NCBI RefSeq assembly: GCF_041916975.1
Contig: NZ_JAYRYK010000001.1
Span: 1,426,001-1,490,000, forward strand
DNA: 64,000 nt
Direction of reading: 5' to 3'
Source: Sphingosinicella sp041916975
GTDB taxonomy: Bacteria; Pseudomonadota; Alphaproteobacteria; Sphingomonadales; Sphingomonadaceae
A model generated the notes under the pieces. It was not told the DNA's origin. It worked only from the letters and a program-made list of their open reading frames with translations, and made no database searches. The position numbers and the translations under genes are program-made. Positions 54,287 to 63,600 of the stretch are shown one piece after another; position 1 is the stretch's first letter, and each line of letters opens with the position of its first letter.

Positions 54287-55480
54287 TCAGCTGAGCTTTC
54301 CTGCACGAAGCTCGTCAAGATGGTCGCTCCACCACTGGTGCATAGCCACTCGCTCGTCCCAGTAACGGCCTCGGTTATAAATTCCTCTGACCGCGTTCGT
54401 GTCGGCGTGGGCAAGCGATCGCTCGATTGCGTCAGCACTCCATTGTCCGCTCTCGTTAAGCAGCGTGGAGGCTGTTGTCCGGAGTCCGTGCGCCGTTATC
54501 TCTCCCACCGTGTAACCCATACGTCGAAATGCCTGATTGATCGTATTTTCGCTCTGCGGTCTTTGGGAGGTATGGAAAGCCGGAAAGAGAAAGCCTTCGG
54601 GGCCGGTGACCGCGTAAAGCTCATTCAGGTACCGAAGCACCTGTCGGGAAAGTGGCACAGCATGGGGACGACGCATCTTCATGCGTTCAGCGGGAATTTT
54701 CCAGATTGAGGCTTCGAGGTCGATCTCTGACCACAGTGCCTTTCTGAGTTCTCCAGGGCGCGCCATCACATGGGGCGCGATCTGCATTGCGAGGCGCGTG
54801 ATTGTGTTGCCGGAGTAGGCCTCTATCGCTCGTAGCAGCTCTCCAACGGCATCTGGATCAAGCAATGCGCCGTGATGCTTGGTCTTCGGAGTGATCAAAG
54901 CCCCGCGAAGGAGTGATGTGGGGTCCGTCTCACCCCGGCCAGTAGCAACGGCATACCGGAAGACCCGGCTGGCGAACGAGCGGCAGCGACGGGCAGTTTC
55001 ATGTTTTCCTCGTGCTTCAAGTCGCTTCAATGCGGAGAGCACGTCAAGGGGCTTGAGGTCGCTAATGGGAAAGCTGGCGATAGGCTTCAGCTGTTCCAGA
55101 ATCCAGTTGGCTTTGGTCGTCGTCGTCTCGGCCCGTCCCTCAGCAACCATTTTGTCGATGTATTCCTTGGCAAGGTCACCGAAAGTGTTGGCAGCCGCAT
55201 AGGCAGCATTCAATTTCTCGCGCTTCCGCTCGGCAAGCGGATCACGGTTGTTTGCGAGACTTATTCGTGCCTCGTCGCTTTTCCGGCGGGCATCCGCGAG
55301 GCCGACATCTGGATATACGCCAAGCGCAATGCGTTTTTCCTTGCCTTGATAAAGATACTTGTAACGCCACAGCTTTGCACCTGTGGGCCGCACCTCAATA
55401 TACAAACCGCGCCCATCGGTGCACTTGTAGCTTCGATCCTTCGTTTTGAGTGCGCGAATTGCTACATCCGTAAGAGCCAT
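54287..55480 (-). CDS. tyrosine recombinase / integrase (P4-type, DUF4102 N-terminal)
   Basis: Encodes 397 residues. The N-terminal DUF4102 arm-binding domain (DGRGLYIEVRPTGAKLWRYKY..GKEKRIALGVYPDVGLADAR) is followed by a core-binding domain and the catalytic domain. Active-site residues are R241 (ARPGEL), K268, H331-x2-R334 (HGLR), H358 and Y368 (AVRGIYNR). This class inserts DNA into tRNA 3' ends. The gene lies 221 bp from the tRNA-Leu 3' end and reads away from it, as typical for such islands. GGAGATC precedes the ATG. Confidence 0.95.
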   Translation of the reverse strand: MALTDVAIRALKTKDRSYKCTDGRGLYIEVRPTGAKLWRYKYLYQGKEKRIALGVYPDVGLADARRKSDEARISLANNRDPLAERKREKLNAAYAAANTFGDLAKEYIDKMVAEGRAETTTTKANWILEQLKPIASFPISDLKPLDVLSALKRLEARGKHETARRCRSFASRVFRYAVATGRGETDPTSLLRGALITPKTKHHGALLDPDAVGELLRAIEAYSGNTITRLAMQIAPHVMARPGELRKALWSEIDLEASIWKIPAERMKMRRPHAVPLSRQVLRYLNELYAVTGPEGFLFPAFHTSQRPQSENTINQAFRRMGYTVGEITAHGLRTTASTLLNESGQWSADAIERSLAHADTNAVRGIYNRGRYWDERVAMHQWWSDHLDELRAGKLS

Positions 55481-55701
55481 CGCTGATCTCCTTCAAAAAG
55501 GGCCAGTCCGCGCCACCGCCATCACTACATTTCAGCACTCGGGCCACCGTATTTTCACGGGCCACCGATGCCCTTTTTGGTGGCCCGTTTTTGGCTGAGA
55601 TGGAGTGAAACTCTCTCGGATGCCATAGGACAGGACCAAGAGAAAAATGGCAGATTCCTGCCGTTTTGTCGATGTTTTTGGGATGCTCTGAGGAGAACAA
55701 A

Positions 55702-55723
55702 TGGTGCCCAGGAAAGGACTCGA
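55702..55723 (-). repeat. right attachment site in the tRNA-Leu 3' end
   Basis: Twenty-two bases from the CCA end into the T arm of tRNA-Leu match the left site at 20639-20659 with one single-base gap. The tRNA remains intact, so the element supplies or preserves the 3' end on this side. Confidence 0.8.
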
Positions 55724-55788
55724 ACCTTCACGCCGTTACCGGCACTAGCACCTGAAGCTAGCGCGTCTACCAATTCCGCCACCTGGGC
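55702..55788 (-). tRNA. tRNA-Leu (CAG)
   Basis: Reading the minus strand, the acceptor stem GCCCAGG pairs with CCTGGGC, and CCA is encoded at the 3' end. The anticodon stem CTAGC/GCTAG encloses the loop TTCAGGT, giving anticodon CAG. A long variable arm (GCCGGTAACGGC) and the GTTCGAG T loop agree with a leucine tRNA. Total 87 nt with CCA. Confidence 0.95.
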
Positions 55789-55915
55789 ACGGGGTCGGAT
55801 GCTCTCGCTTTCGCGAGGCGATGCGGGTTACGGTCCGTCCCCGTGCTTGTCAATGGGCGTGCGTATGGAATATGCGGCGCGGGAACCATTTGGACTGGCC
55901 GGAAGGATTATAGTT

Positions 55916-56848
55916 GTGGCGAAGCTGATTACGATCTTCGGCGGTTCGGGCTTCGTGGGGCGCTATGTCGTGCAGGCGCTGGCGAAGACGGGGGCGCGGC
56001 TGCGCGTCGCGACGCGTGATCCCCACCTTGCCCTGCACGTGCGTCCGCTCGCGGCGCTCGGCCAGCTCGATTTCGTCCGCACGGACCTTGGGAACGCCGC
56101 CTCGCTCGCCCGCGCGGTCGAGGGCGCGGACGCGGTCGTCAACCTCATCGGCACGCTTTCCGATTCGCACGGTGGCTTCGAGGCGGTGCACGTGAAGGGC
56201 GCCGGAGCCATCGCGAAGGCGGCTGCAGCGGCGGGCGCGACCTCGCTGGTGCACGTCTCGGCGCTCGGTGCCGACGCCGAGAGCGAGTCGGGCTACGGCC
56301 GCAGCAAGGCGCTTGGCGAGACCGCCGTGCGCGCGGCCTTCCCGAAGGCCACCATCTTGCGCCCGTCGGTGATCTTCGGCCCGGAGGACGGCTTCCTGAA
56401 CCGCTTCGCCGGTATGCTTCGCCTGCCGGTGGTGCCGGTGGTGACGCCGGGCACGAAGTTCCAGCCGGTCTATGTGGTAGACGTAGCGCGCGCCATCGCG
56501 GCCGCGGCCTGCGAGCCCCAGCTCCACGCGGGCAAGACGGTGTCGCTCGGCGGCCCCGACGTGCTGACGATGCGCGCGCTGCTCGAATGGCTCGCCGAGA
56601 CCACGGGGCGGACGCCCACGTTTGTCGATGTGCCGGATGCCGCCGCGGGCCTGCTCGCGCGTTTCACCGGCTGGCTGCCGGGCGCGCCGCTCACCAGTGA
56701 CCAGTGGAAGATGCTGCAGAGCGACAACGTCGTGCCCGAAGGCGCGCCTGGCCTTGCCGCGCTCGGGGTGGCCGCGACGCCGATGGCGGCCGTCGCGCCC
56801 GGCTGGCTCGTCCGCTTCCGCCCGCACGGCCGTTTCAGCGTCGCCTGA
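55916..56848 (+). CDS. NAD(P)-binding NDUFA9-like protein (complex I-associated, atypical SDR)
   Basis: Encodes 310 residues from the GTG at 55916 (GGAAGG nine bases upstream). The Rossmann start ITIFGGSGFVGRYVVQALAKTGARLRVATRD is followed by VSALGADAESESGYGRSKALGE and TILRPSVIFGPEDGFLNRF. This is the bacterial counterpart of the NDUFA9 subunit of respiratory complex I, often next to uppP in sphingomonads. It binds NADPH but has no proven catalytic activity. It begins the conserved chromosomal flank. Confidence 0.88.
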   Translation: MAKLITIFGGSGFVGRYVVQALAKTGARLRVATRDPHLALHVRPLAALGQLDFVRTDLGNAASLARAVEGADAVVNLIGTLSDSHGGFEAVHVKGAGAIAKAAAAAGATSLVHVSALGADAESESGYGRSKALGETAVRAAFPKATILRPSVIFGPEDGFLNRFAGMLRLPVVPVVTPGTKFQPVYVVDVARAIAAAACEPQLHAGKTVSLGGPDVLTMRALLEWLAETTGRTPTFVDVPDAAAGLLARFTGWLPGAPLTSDQWKMLQSDNVVPEGAPGLAALGVAATPMAAVAPGWLVRFRPHGRFSVA

Positions 56849-56872
56849 CGCCCCCATTCCGGAGATCGCTTC

Positions 56873-57673
56873 ATGAACGGGCAGTCGATTCTCGACATCA
56901 TCCTGCTTGGCATCGTCGAGGGCCTCACGGAGTTCATTCCGGTTTCGTCGACGGGGCACCTCGTGCTCGCGGGCGAACTGCTCGGCTTCAAGGGCGACGT
57001 CGGCCCCACGTTCAACATCGTCATCCAGCTCGGCGCGATCCTGGCGGTCGTCGTCGCTTACTGGCGGCGGTTCCTCGATGTGATCGTCGGGCTCCCGCGG
57101 GAGCGGGGGGCGCAGCTGTTCACGCTCAACGTCGCGCTTGGCGTACTGCCGTCGCTCGTCGTCGGCGCGTTCGCCTACAGCGCCGTGAAGGCCATGCTGG
57201 AAAGCCCGATGATCGTGGCGGTCGCGCTCATCGTCGGCGGCATCGCCATCCTTGTCATCGAGCGCTTCGTGAAGCCGGGCAAGACGGACAGCGTGGAAGC
57301 GATGCCGTGGCGGACGGCGCTCGGCATCGGCCTTGTCCAGTGCCTTTCGATGGTGCCCGGCGTTTCCCGATCGGGCGCGACGATCATGGGCGCGCTCCTG
57401 CTGGGGGTGGAACGCAAGACCGCGGCCGAATTCAGCTTCTTCGTGGCCGTGCCCACCATGGTCGCCGCCACATGCTATGAGCTTTACAAGAGCCACGCCC
57501 TGCTCGCCAGCGAGGCGTTCGGCGCGATCGCGCTCGGTTTCGTCGTTTCCTTCATCGTCGCACTCGTCGTGATCCGGGGCTTCGTGGCCATTGTCGGCCG
57601 CTACGGGTTCGCCCCGTTCGCTTGGTACCGAATCATCGCCGGCAGCATCGCCGCAATCTGGCTGATGATGTAG
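56873..57673 (+). CDS. uppP: undecaprenyl-diphosphatase UppP (BacA)
   Basis: Encodes 266 residues with about eight membrane helices. The two conserved motifs are GLTEFIPVSSTGHL near residue 16 and PGVSRSGATIMGALL near 162. The enzyme removes a phosphate from undecaprenyl diphosphate so the lipid carrier can be reused for peptidoglycan; extra activity gives bacitracin resistance. GGAGATCG precedes the ATG, 24 bp after the NDUFA9-like gene. Confidence 0.96.
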   Translation: MNGQSILDIILLGIVEGLTEFIPVSSTGHLVLAGELLGFKGDVGPTFNIVIQLGAILAVVVAYWRRFLDVIVGLPRERGAQLFTLNVALGVLPSLVVGAFAYSAVKAMLESPMIVAVALIVGGIAILVIERFVKPGKTDSVEAMPWRTALGIGLVQCLSMVPGVSRSGATIMGALLLGVERKTAAEFSFFVAVPTMVAATCYELYKSHALLASEAFGAIALGFVVSFIVALVVIRGFVAIVGRYGFAPFAWYRIIAGSIAAIWLMM

Positions 57674-57746
57674 AAAGGTCCGATACGGCCATTTATTGAC
57701 CCACAAAAACTGCGAACGATTCTTGATAAGCCTCTTTCCGCACAAT

Positions 57747-57771
57747 AATAGGTAATAATAGCTTACCTATT
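57747..57771. promoter_or_regulatory. candidate operator: AATAGGTAA / TTACCTATT palindrome upstream of gltD
   Basis: Perfect 9-bp arms with a 7-bp spacer, AT-rich in a GC-rich region, 71 bp upstream of the gltD start. This is where a regulator of glutamate synthase could bind. No U-run follows on either strand in the form of a strong terminator. Confidence 0.5.
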
Positions 57772-57841
57772 TGTCGAAAATTGCGTGACAAGCGCCGTTT
57801 GCGACCGTAAAAGCCGCGCCGGAACCGCAAGGGGAAATCGG

Positions 57842-59296
57842 GTGGCCGAAAAGGATATGTTGAAGTTCGTGGGGCTCGCGCAGGCGTTCCCGGAGAAGCG
57901 CCCGGCCGCCGAACGCGACGACGATTTCCTCGAGATCAACCGCACCTACATCCTCGCGAAGGCCGAGGAGCAGGCCTCGCGCTGCTCGCAGTGCGGCGTG
58001 CCCTTCTGTCAGGTCCACTGCCCGCTTCACAACAACATTCCGGATTGGCTGCGCCTCACCGCCGAAGGCCGCCTGCAGGAGGCGTACGAGCTCTCCGAAT
58101 CCACCTCCACCATGCCCGAGGTGTGCGGCCGCATCTGCCCGCAGGACCGCCTGTGCGAGGGCAATTGCGTGATCGAGCAGTCCGGCCACGGTGCAGTCAC
58201 CATCGGCTCGGTTGAAAAGTTCATCACCGACACCGCGTGGAAGGAAGGCTGGGTCCGCCCGCTGCGCCCGCTCAGCGATCGTTCCGGCCAGTCCGTCGGC
58301 ATCATCGGCGCGGGGCCTGCGGGCGTCACCGCCGCCGAATATCTGCGCCGCCGCGGCTACGACGTGCACGTCTACGATCGCCACGATCGCGGCGGCGGCC
58401 TCCTCACCTATGGCATCCCCGGCTTCAAGCTGGAAAAAGAGGTCGTCATGCGCCGCCTCGCGCGGCTCGAGGAAGGCGGCATCGTCTTCCACTACAATTT
58501 CGAGGTCGGCCGCGACCTGACGCTCGCCGCGCTCCGCGCGAAGCATGATGCGCTGCTCGTCGCCACCGGCGTCTACAAGGCGCGCGACATCAAGGCGCCG
58601 GGCGTTGGCGCAGGCGGCGTCATCCCCGCGCTCGATTACCTGATCGCCTCCAACCGCAAGAGCTTCGGCGACAGCGTGCCCGCCTTCGAGGACGGATCGC
58701 TGAACGCGGAAGGCAAGCACGTCGTCGTCATCGGCGGCGGCGACACCGCGATGGACTGCGTGCGCACCGCCGTGCGGCAGGGCGCAGCTTCAGTGAAGTG
58801 CCTCTACCGCCGCGACCGCGCCAACATGCCGGGCTCGCAGCGCGAGGTGGCGAACGCGGAAGAAGAAGGCGTCGAGTTCGTCTGGCTCTCCGCGCCGCAG
58901 GCGTTCGACGACAAGGACGGCAAGGTCGCGGGCGTGCGCGCGCAGCAGATGCGTCTCGGTGCGCCGGACGCCTCCGGCCGCCGCGCGCCGGAAGTGGTCG
59001 AGGGCGGTGATTTCCGCGTCGAGGCCGATCTCGTGATCAAGGCGCTCGGCTTCGATCCCGAAGACCTGCCGCAGCTGTTCGGCGCGCCCGATCTCACCGT
59101 CACGCGCTGGGGCACGCTCCGCACCGACCACAAGACGATGATGACGAGCGTGGACGGCGTGTTCGCCGCCGGCGACATCGTGCGCGGCGCGAGCCTCGTC
59201 GTCTGGGCGATCCGCGACGGCCGCGACGTCGCGAAGACGATGCACACGTATCTCGCCGCGCGGGCGGGCGCATCAGCCAAGAAAGCCGCCGCATGA
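57842..59296 (+). CDS. gltD: glutamate synthase (NADPH) small subunit GltD
   Basis: Encodes 484 residues from the GTG at 57842, preferred because AAGGGG lies seven bases upstream. The N-terminal Cys clusters CSQCGVPFCQVHCP and CGRICPQDRLCEGNC bind two [4Fe-4S] clusters. FAD- and NADPH-binding folds follow (GIIGAGPAGVTAAEYLRRRG and VVIGGGDTAMDC). It passes electrons from NADPH to GltB, where glutamine and 2-oxoglutarate become two glutamates. The gene comes before gltB, separated by two DUF2059 genes; the stop overlaps the next start. Confidence 0.96.
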   Translation: MAEKDMLKFVGLAQAFPEKRPAAERDDDFLEINRTYILAKAEEQASRCSQCGVPFCQVHCPLHNNIPDWLRLTAEGRLQEAYELSESTSTMPEVCGRICPQDRLCEGNCVIEQSGHGAVTIGSVEKFITDTAWKEGWVRPLRPLSDRSGQSVGIIGAGPAGVTAAEYLRRRGYDVHVYDRHDRGGGLLTYGIPGFKLEKEVVMRRLARLEEGGIVFHYNFEVGRDLTLAALRAKHDALLVATGVYKARDIKAPGVGAGGVIPALDYLIASNRKSFGDSVPAFEDGSLNAEGKHVVVIGGGDTAMDCVRTAVRQGAASVKCLYRRDRANMPGSQREVANAEEEGVEFVWLSAPQAFDDKDGKVAGVRAQQMRLGAPDASGRRAPEVVEGGDFRVEADLVIKALGFDPEDLPQLFGAPDLTVTRWGTLRTDHKTMMTSVDGVFAAGDIVRGASLVVWAIRDGRDVAKTMHTYLAARAGASAKKAAA

Positions 59297-59826
59297 AAAT
59301 CCGCCTCTTCACGCTCACGGCGGCGCTGCTGCTCTCCGCCGCCCCCGCCCTCGCGGCAGAGCCCGACCGCGCGGCGCAGCTTGTCGCCCTCATGGGTGTC
59401 GAAGCCAAACTCGACGAGGTGTTCAGCACGCTCGTGCCGATGTTCGGCACGCAGGTCGTCGCGCAGCTCGAAAACGACAAGGGCACCAGCAACGCCGTTC
59501 GCAATCTCATCGAGAACGGTCGCGGCGGTCGGGAGCGGCTGCAGAAGATTCTGGCCGAGGAATTCCTCGCCGAACTGCGCAAGGCGTATCCGGCAATGCT
59601 CGCCGATTTCACGGCCGCCTATCGGGGCGCACTCTCGCCGGCCGAACTCGATGCCGCGATCGCCTTCCTGAAAAGCCCGGCCGGACAGAAATTCATCGCC
59701 GCCGAAAAACAGACGCAGGCGAGCATGAAGGCCATCGGCGAACGCGCCGGAATGACCGCCGGCATGGCCGCTGTCTCGAACGGATTTGCCCGCGCGCAGC
59801 GCGAAATGCTGGATGAAGCGAAATGA
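59293..59826 (+). CDS. DUF2059 domain exported protein
   Basis: Encodes 177 residues. A signal peptide (TLTAALLLSAAPALAAE) is followed by the DUF2059 domain: EFLAELRKAYPAMLADFTAAYRGALSPAELDAAIAFLKSPAGQKFIAAE. The function of the family is unknown; it is probably periplasmic. It overlaps gltD by 4 bp (ATGA) and the next DUF2059 gene by 4 bp. Its last 36 bases are nearly repeated just before gltB (60587-60622). Confidence 0.88.
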   Translation: MKIRLFTLTAALLLSAAPALAAEPDRAAQLVALMGVEAKLDEVFSTLVPMFGTQVVAQLENDKGTSNAVRNLIENGRGGRERLQKILAEEFLAELRKAYPAMLADFTAAYRGALSPAELDAAIAFLKSPAGQKFIAAEKQTQASMKAIGERAGMTAGMAAVSNGFARAQREMLDEAK

Positions 59827-60533
59827 GCGCATACCGGTCCGGAATCGCACTTGGTGCACTCTGGCTGGCGTTTATCGTCAGTCCGTCGACCGCAGGTGCC
59901 CAAGAAGCAGCGGCTGAGATATCCTTGCCCGCCCCTATTCCGGCTACGGCTTTGCAGTTGGCCGAGGAATGGGTGCCGTGGGACCCACTGGTAACGAAAA
60001 CGGTAGATACGCTGGTTGCGGCCCATAGTGACTCTTTGCTGCGTAGTCCCGATATCGTCGCGGCAGACAAGCGATTTCCTGGCCTGATAAAGACTGCGGT
60101 CTCAGCCACGAGACAGCACACAACCGCGACGGCTCGTCGCGCACAGCGCGAGCTGACAGCGCAGCTCTCCGGCATGATCGGAACGGATATGACGACAGAT
60201 CATATCAATCAGACCTATGGCTTCATCAAAAGCCCCGCGGGTGAAGCATACAAAAAGCTTTTGGGATCGTTCACCGAAAGCGTCGAAATCACAGACGAAG
60301 AAATTGTTCGCAGAATGAACAACGAGAATATGGCGACGATGAATGCGTTTCTCGGCACACCGGCAGGAACCGTGTCCAAAACTCTCTATGCGCAGTTTTT
60401 CCCCAGCGCACTCGCGTCTCTTGGGCACACCATGCAACAGGATGCCCAGGCAGCGTCCAAGGCGGGTATCGACGCCATGAACGCGCACATCGCCAAGCTT
60501 GCCAAGCAGACGAAGCCGGCAACTCCGAAATGA
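59823..60533 (+). CDS. second DUF2059-like exported protein
   Basis: Encodes 236 residues with a signal peptide (ALGALWLAFIVSPSTAGAQ). It is longer and diverged, but YGFIKSPAGEAYKKLLGSFTESVEIT matches the FLKSPAGQKF core of the first gene, so it is a paralog. Its base composition looks less GC-rich than gltD and gltB, as if inserted later. It lies between the first DUF2059 gene and gltB. Confidence 0.75.
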   Translation: MSAYRSGIALGALWLAFIVSPSTAGAQEAAAEISLPAPIPATALQLAEEWVPWDPLVTKTVDTLVAAHSDSLLRSPDIVAADKRFPGLIKTAVSATRQHTTATARRAQRELTAQLSGMIGTDMTTDHINQTYGFIKSPAGEAYKKLLGSFTESVEITDEEIVRRMNNENMATMNAFLGTPAGTVSKTLYAQFFPSALASLGHTMQQDAQAASKAGIDAMNAHIAKLAKQTKPATPK

Positions 60534-60586
60534 ATTCCTTCGATCTTGTCGCGGCTGAACCGCCCAAGACTGTTTGCCCTTTAGGA

Positions 60587-60622
60587 CGCGCGCAGCGCGA
60601 AACATTGGATGAAATGAAATGA
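60587..60622 (+). pseudogene. remnant copy of the DUF2059 3' end before gltB
   Basis: These 36 bases match 59791-59826 at 31 positions and read RAQRETLDEMK-stop, as against RAQREMLDEAK-stop in the intact gene. The stop overlaps the gltB ATG in the same ATGA way. It looks like the original gene end left next to gltB when the second DUF2059 gene was added. Confidence 0.65.
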
Positions 60623-63600
60623 TCAACGCCGCCGAACGTGAACGCATCGCCCGCGAGGGTATGTACCGCCCGGATATGGAATCCGATGCCTGCGGCGTCG
60701 GGCTCATCGCGGCGACCGACGGCAAGCCGTCGCGGCGCGTGGTGGCGCTCGGCATTGATGCGCTGAAGGCGGTCTGGCATCGCGGCGCGGTGGATGCGGA
60801 CGGCAAGACCGGCGACGGCGCGGGCATTCATGTCGAATTGCCCATCGCCTTCTTTTCGAAGCACATCGAGCACGCCGGACACAAGCACCGCATCGATCGC
60901 CTGCTCGCCGTGGGGCAGGTGTTCCTGCCGCGCACCAACCTTGCCGAGCAGGAAACCTGCCGCAGCATCGTCGAATCCGAGATCATCGATTTCGGCTACG
61001 AGATCTATGGCTGGCGGCAGGTGCCCGTCGATACGTCGGTGATCGGCGACAAGGCGAAGCTGACGCGCCCCGAGATCGAGCAGATCATGATCAAGGGCCC
61101 GCAGCCCGGCGAGAACTACGAAAATCAGGATGCGTTCGAAAAGGATCTGTATCTGATCCGCCGCCGCATCGAAAAGAAGATCATCGAAGCGCAGATCCGC
61201 GATTTCTACATCTGCTCGCTGTCGTCGCGCTCGATCATCTACAAGGGACTGTTCCTCGCCGAGGCGCTCTCCGTCTTCTATCCCGATCTGCAGGACGAGA
61301 AATTCGTCAGCCGCTTCGCAATTTATCACCAGCGCTATTCGACGAACACGTTCCCCACGTGGTGGCTGGCACAGCCGTTCCGCTGCCTTGCGCACAACGG
61401 CGAGATCAACACGGTTCGCGGCAACAAGAACCTGATGAAGAGCCACGAGATCAAGATGGCCGCGCAGGCTTTCGGCGATCTTTCGGAAGACATCAAGCCG
61501 GTGATCCCGGCGGGCGCTTCGGATACCGCCGCGCTCGACGCGACGTTCGAGGTGATGGTGCGTTCGGGCCGCGACGCGCCGACTGCCAAGTTGATGCTTG
61601 TGCCCGAGGCGTGGAACAAGGACACGACGCTCGCGCAGGCGCACCGCGACATGTACGCGTTCTTCGCGAGCGTGATGGAGCCGTGGGACGGCCCTGCCGC
61701 GCTCGCCATGACGGACGGGCGCTGGATCGCCGCCGCCGTCGATCGCAACGCGCTGCGCCCGATGCGCTTCACGCGCACCAGCGACAACCTTCTCATCGTC
61801 GGCTCGGAAACCGGCATGGTCGTGGTGCCAGAGGCGACCGTGATCGAGAAGGGTCGGCTGGGGCCGGGCCAGATGATCGCGGTCGATCTCGACGAGGCGC
61901 GCTACTACGACGACAAGGCGATCAAGGATCGCATCGCGGGAGAGGCGGATTACGCATCGCTCGTGAAGGGCTTCCGCAATTTCGCCGACGTGCCGGGCGC
62001 GGATGCGCCGGAGCCGGGCCAGACGCTCGATGCCGATGAACTTCGCCGCCGTCAGGTCGCTGCGGGGCTCACCATGGAGGACATGGAACTGATCCTCGCG
62101 CCGATGGTGGAGGACGCGAAGGAAGCCGTCGGCTCGATGGGCGACGACACGCCGCTCGCCGTCATTTCCGAAAACCCGCGCTGCCTGTCGCACTTCTTCC
62201 GGCAGAATTTCAGCCAGGTGACGAATCCGCCGATCGACTCGCTTCGCGAGACGCGCGTGATGAGCCTGAAGACGCGCTTTTCGAACTACGCGAACATCCT
62301 CGACAAGGATGCGAAGCAGCAGGGCGTCGTCGTGATGGAATCGCCCGTGCTGACGAACCGGGATTGGGCGCGCCTGCTCACGCACTTCGGCGATCAGGCG
62401 GCAATCATCGATTGCACTTACGATGTTGCAGGCGGCCCTGCCGCGCTGCGCGAGGCGATCGCGCGCGTGCGCGCCGAAGCCGAGCATCTCGTGCGCTCGG
62501 GCAAGAGCCAGCTCTTCCTCACCGACGAAACCGTTTCGAAGACACGCGCGGGCATCACCATGATCCTCGCCGCGGCGGGCGTGCACACGCATCTCGTGCG
62601 CAAGGGGCTGCGTTCGTTCGCCAGCATCAACGTGCGTTCGGCCGAGTGCATGGATACGCATTATTTCGCGGTGCTGATCGGTGTCGGCGCCACGACCGTG
62701 AACGCGTGGCTTTCGCAGGAATCGATTGTGGCGCGCCATGCCAAGGGCCTGTTCGGCGACATGGACCTCACCACCTGCGTGAACCGGTTCAAGAAGTCGA
62801 TCGAGGACGGTCTTCTGAAGATCATGGGCAAGATGGGCATCAGCGTCATCTCGTCCTATCGCGGCGGTTATAATTTCGAGGCGGTCGGCCTGTCGCGCGC
62901 GCTCGTCGCGGATTTCTTCCCCGGTATGCCCGCGAAGATTTCGGGCGAGGGTTTCTCGTCGCTGCATGTGAGCGCGGGCGATCGGCACGCACTTGCCTAC
63001 GACGAGGAAGTGACGGCGCTTCCCGTCGGCGGCCTCTATCGCTACCGCGCGAACGGCGAGCCGCACGCCTATCAGGCGAACCTCATCCATCTGCTGCAGC
63101 AGGCGGTGGCGAGCGACAGCTATTCCACCTATCTGCAGTTCAGCCGCGGCGTGCGCGATCTGCCGCCGATCTATCTGCGCGATCTTCTGGAATTCAATCA
63201 CACCCGCCCTCCCGTACCGGTAGAAGAGGTGCAGTCGATCGCCGAAATCCGGAAGCGCTTCGTGACGCCGGGCATGTCTTTGGGCGCCCTGTCGCCGGAA
63301 GCGCACGAGACGCTCTCGATCGCGATGAACCGTATCGGCGCCAAGGCGGTTTCGGGCGAAGGCGGCGAGGACCGCTCGCGCTACAAGCCCTACCCCAATG
63401 GCGACAATGCGAACTCGGTCATCAAGCAGATCGCGTCAGGCCGTTTCGGCGTCACCGCCGAGTACCTCAACGCCTGCGAGGAGATCGAGATCAAGGTCGC
63501 GCAGGGCGCCAAGCCCGGCGAAGGCGGGCAGTTGCCCGGCTTCAAGGTCACCGAAATGATCGCACGCCTGCGCCACTCGACGCCGGGCGTCATGCTCATC

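Larger units (their letters stand above)
20639..55723. mobile_element. integrative mobilisable element inserted at tRNA-Leu(CAG)
   Basis: About 35 kb bounded by direct copies of the tRNA-Leu 3' end. The integrase gene lies next to the intact tRNA, as in P4-type islands. It contains an AlpA-like regulator, a relaxase with traC, traD and an oriT-like sequence, a defence/toxin group and a large catabolic cargo. There is no traG coupling protein and no type IV secretion operon, so it could move only with help from a conjugative plasmid or element. The boundaries rest on the repeat, not on comparison with an empty site. Confidence 0.75.

Noticed and set aside
55850..57745. A 631-codon minus-strand open frame across the NDUFA9-like and uppP genes
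   Set aside because: Antisense to two conserved genes; low-complexity Arg/His/Asp translation.
60289..63306. A 1005-codon open frame on the minus strand
   Set aside because: It is antisense to gltB, which has unmistakable motifs, and its translation has no recognisable domain.
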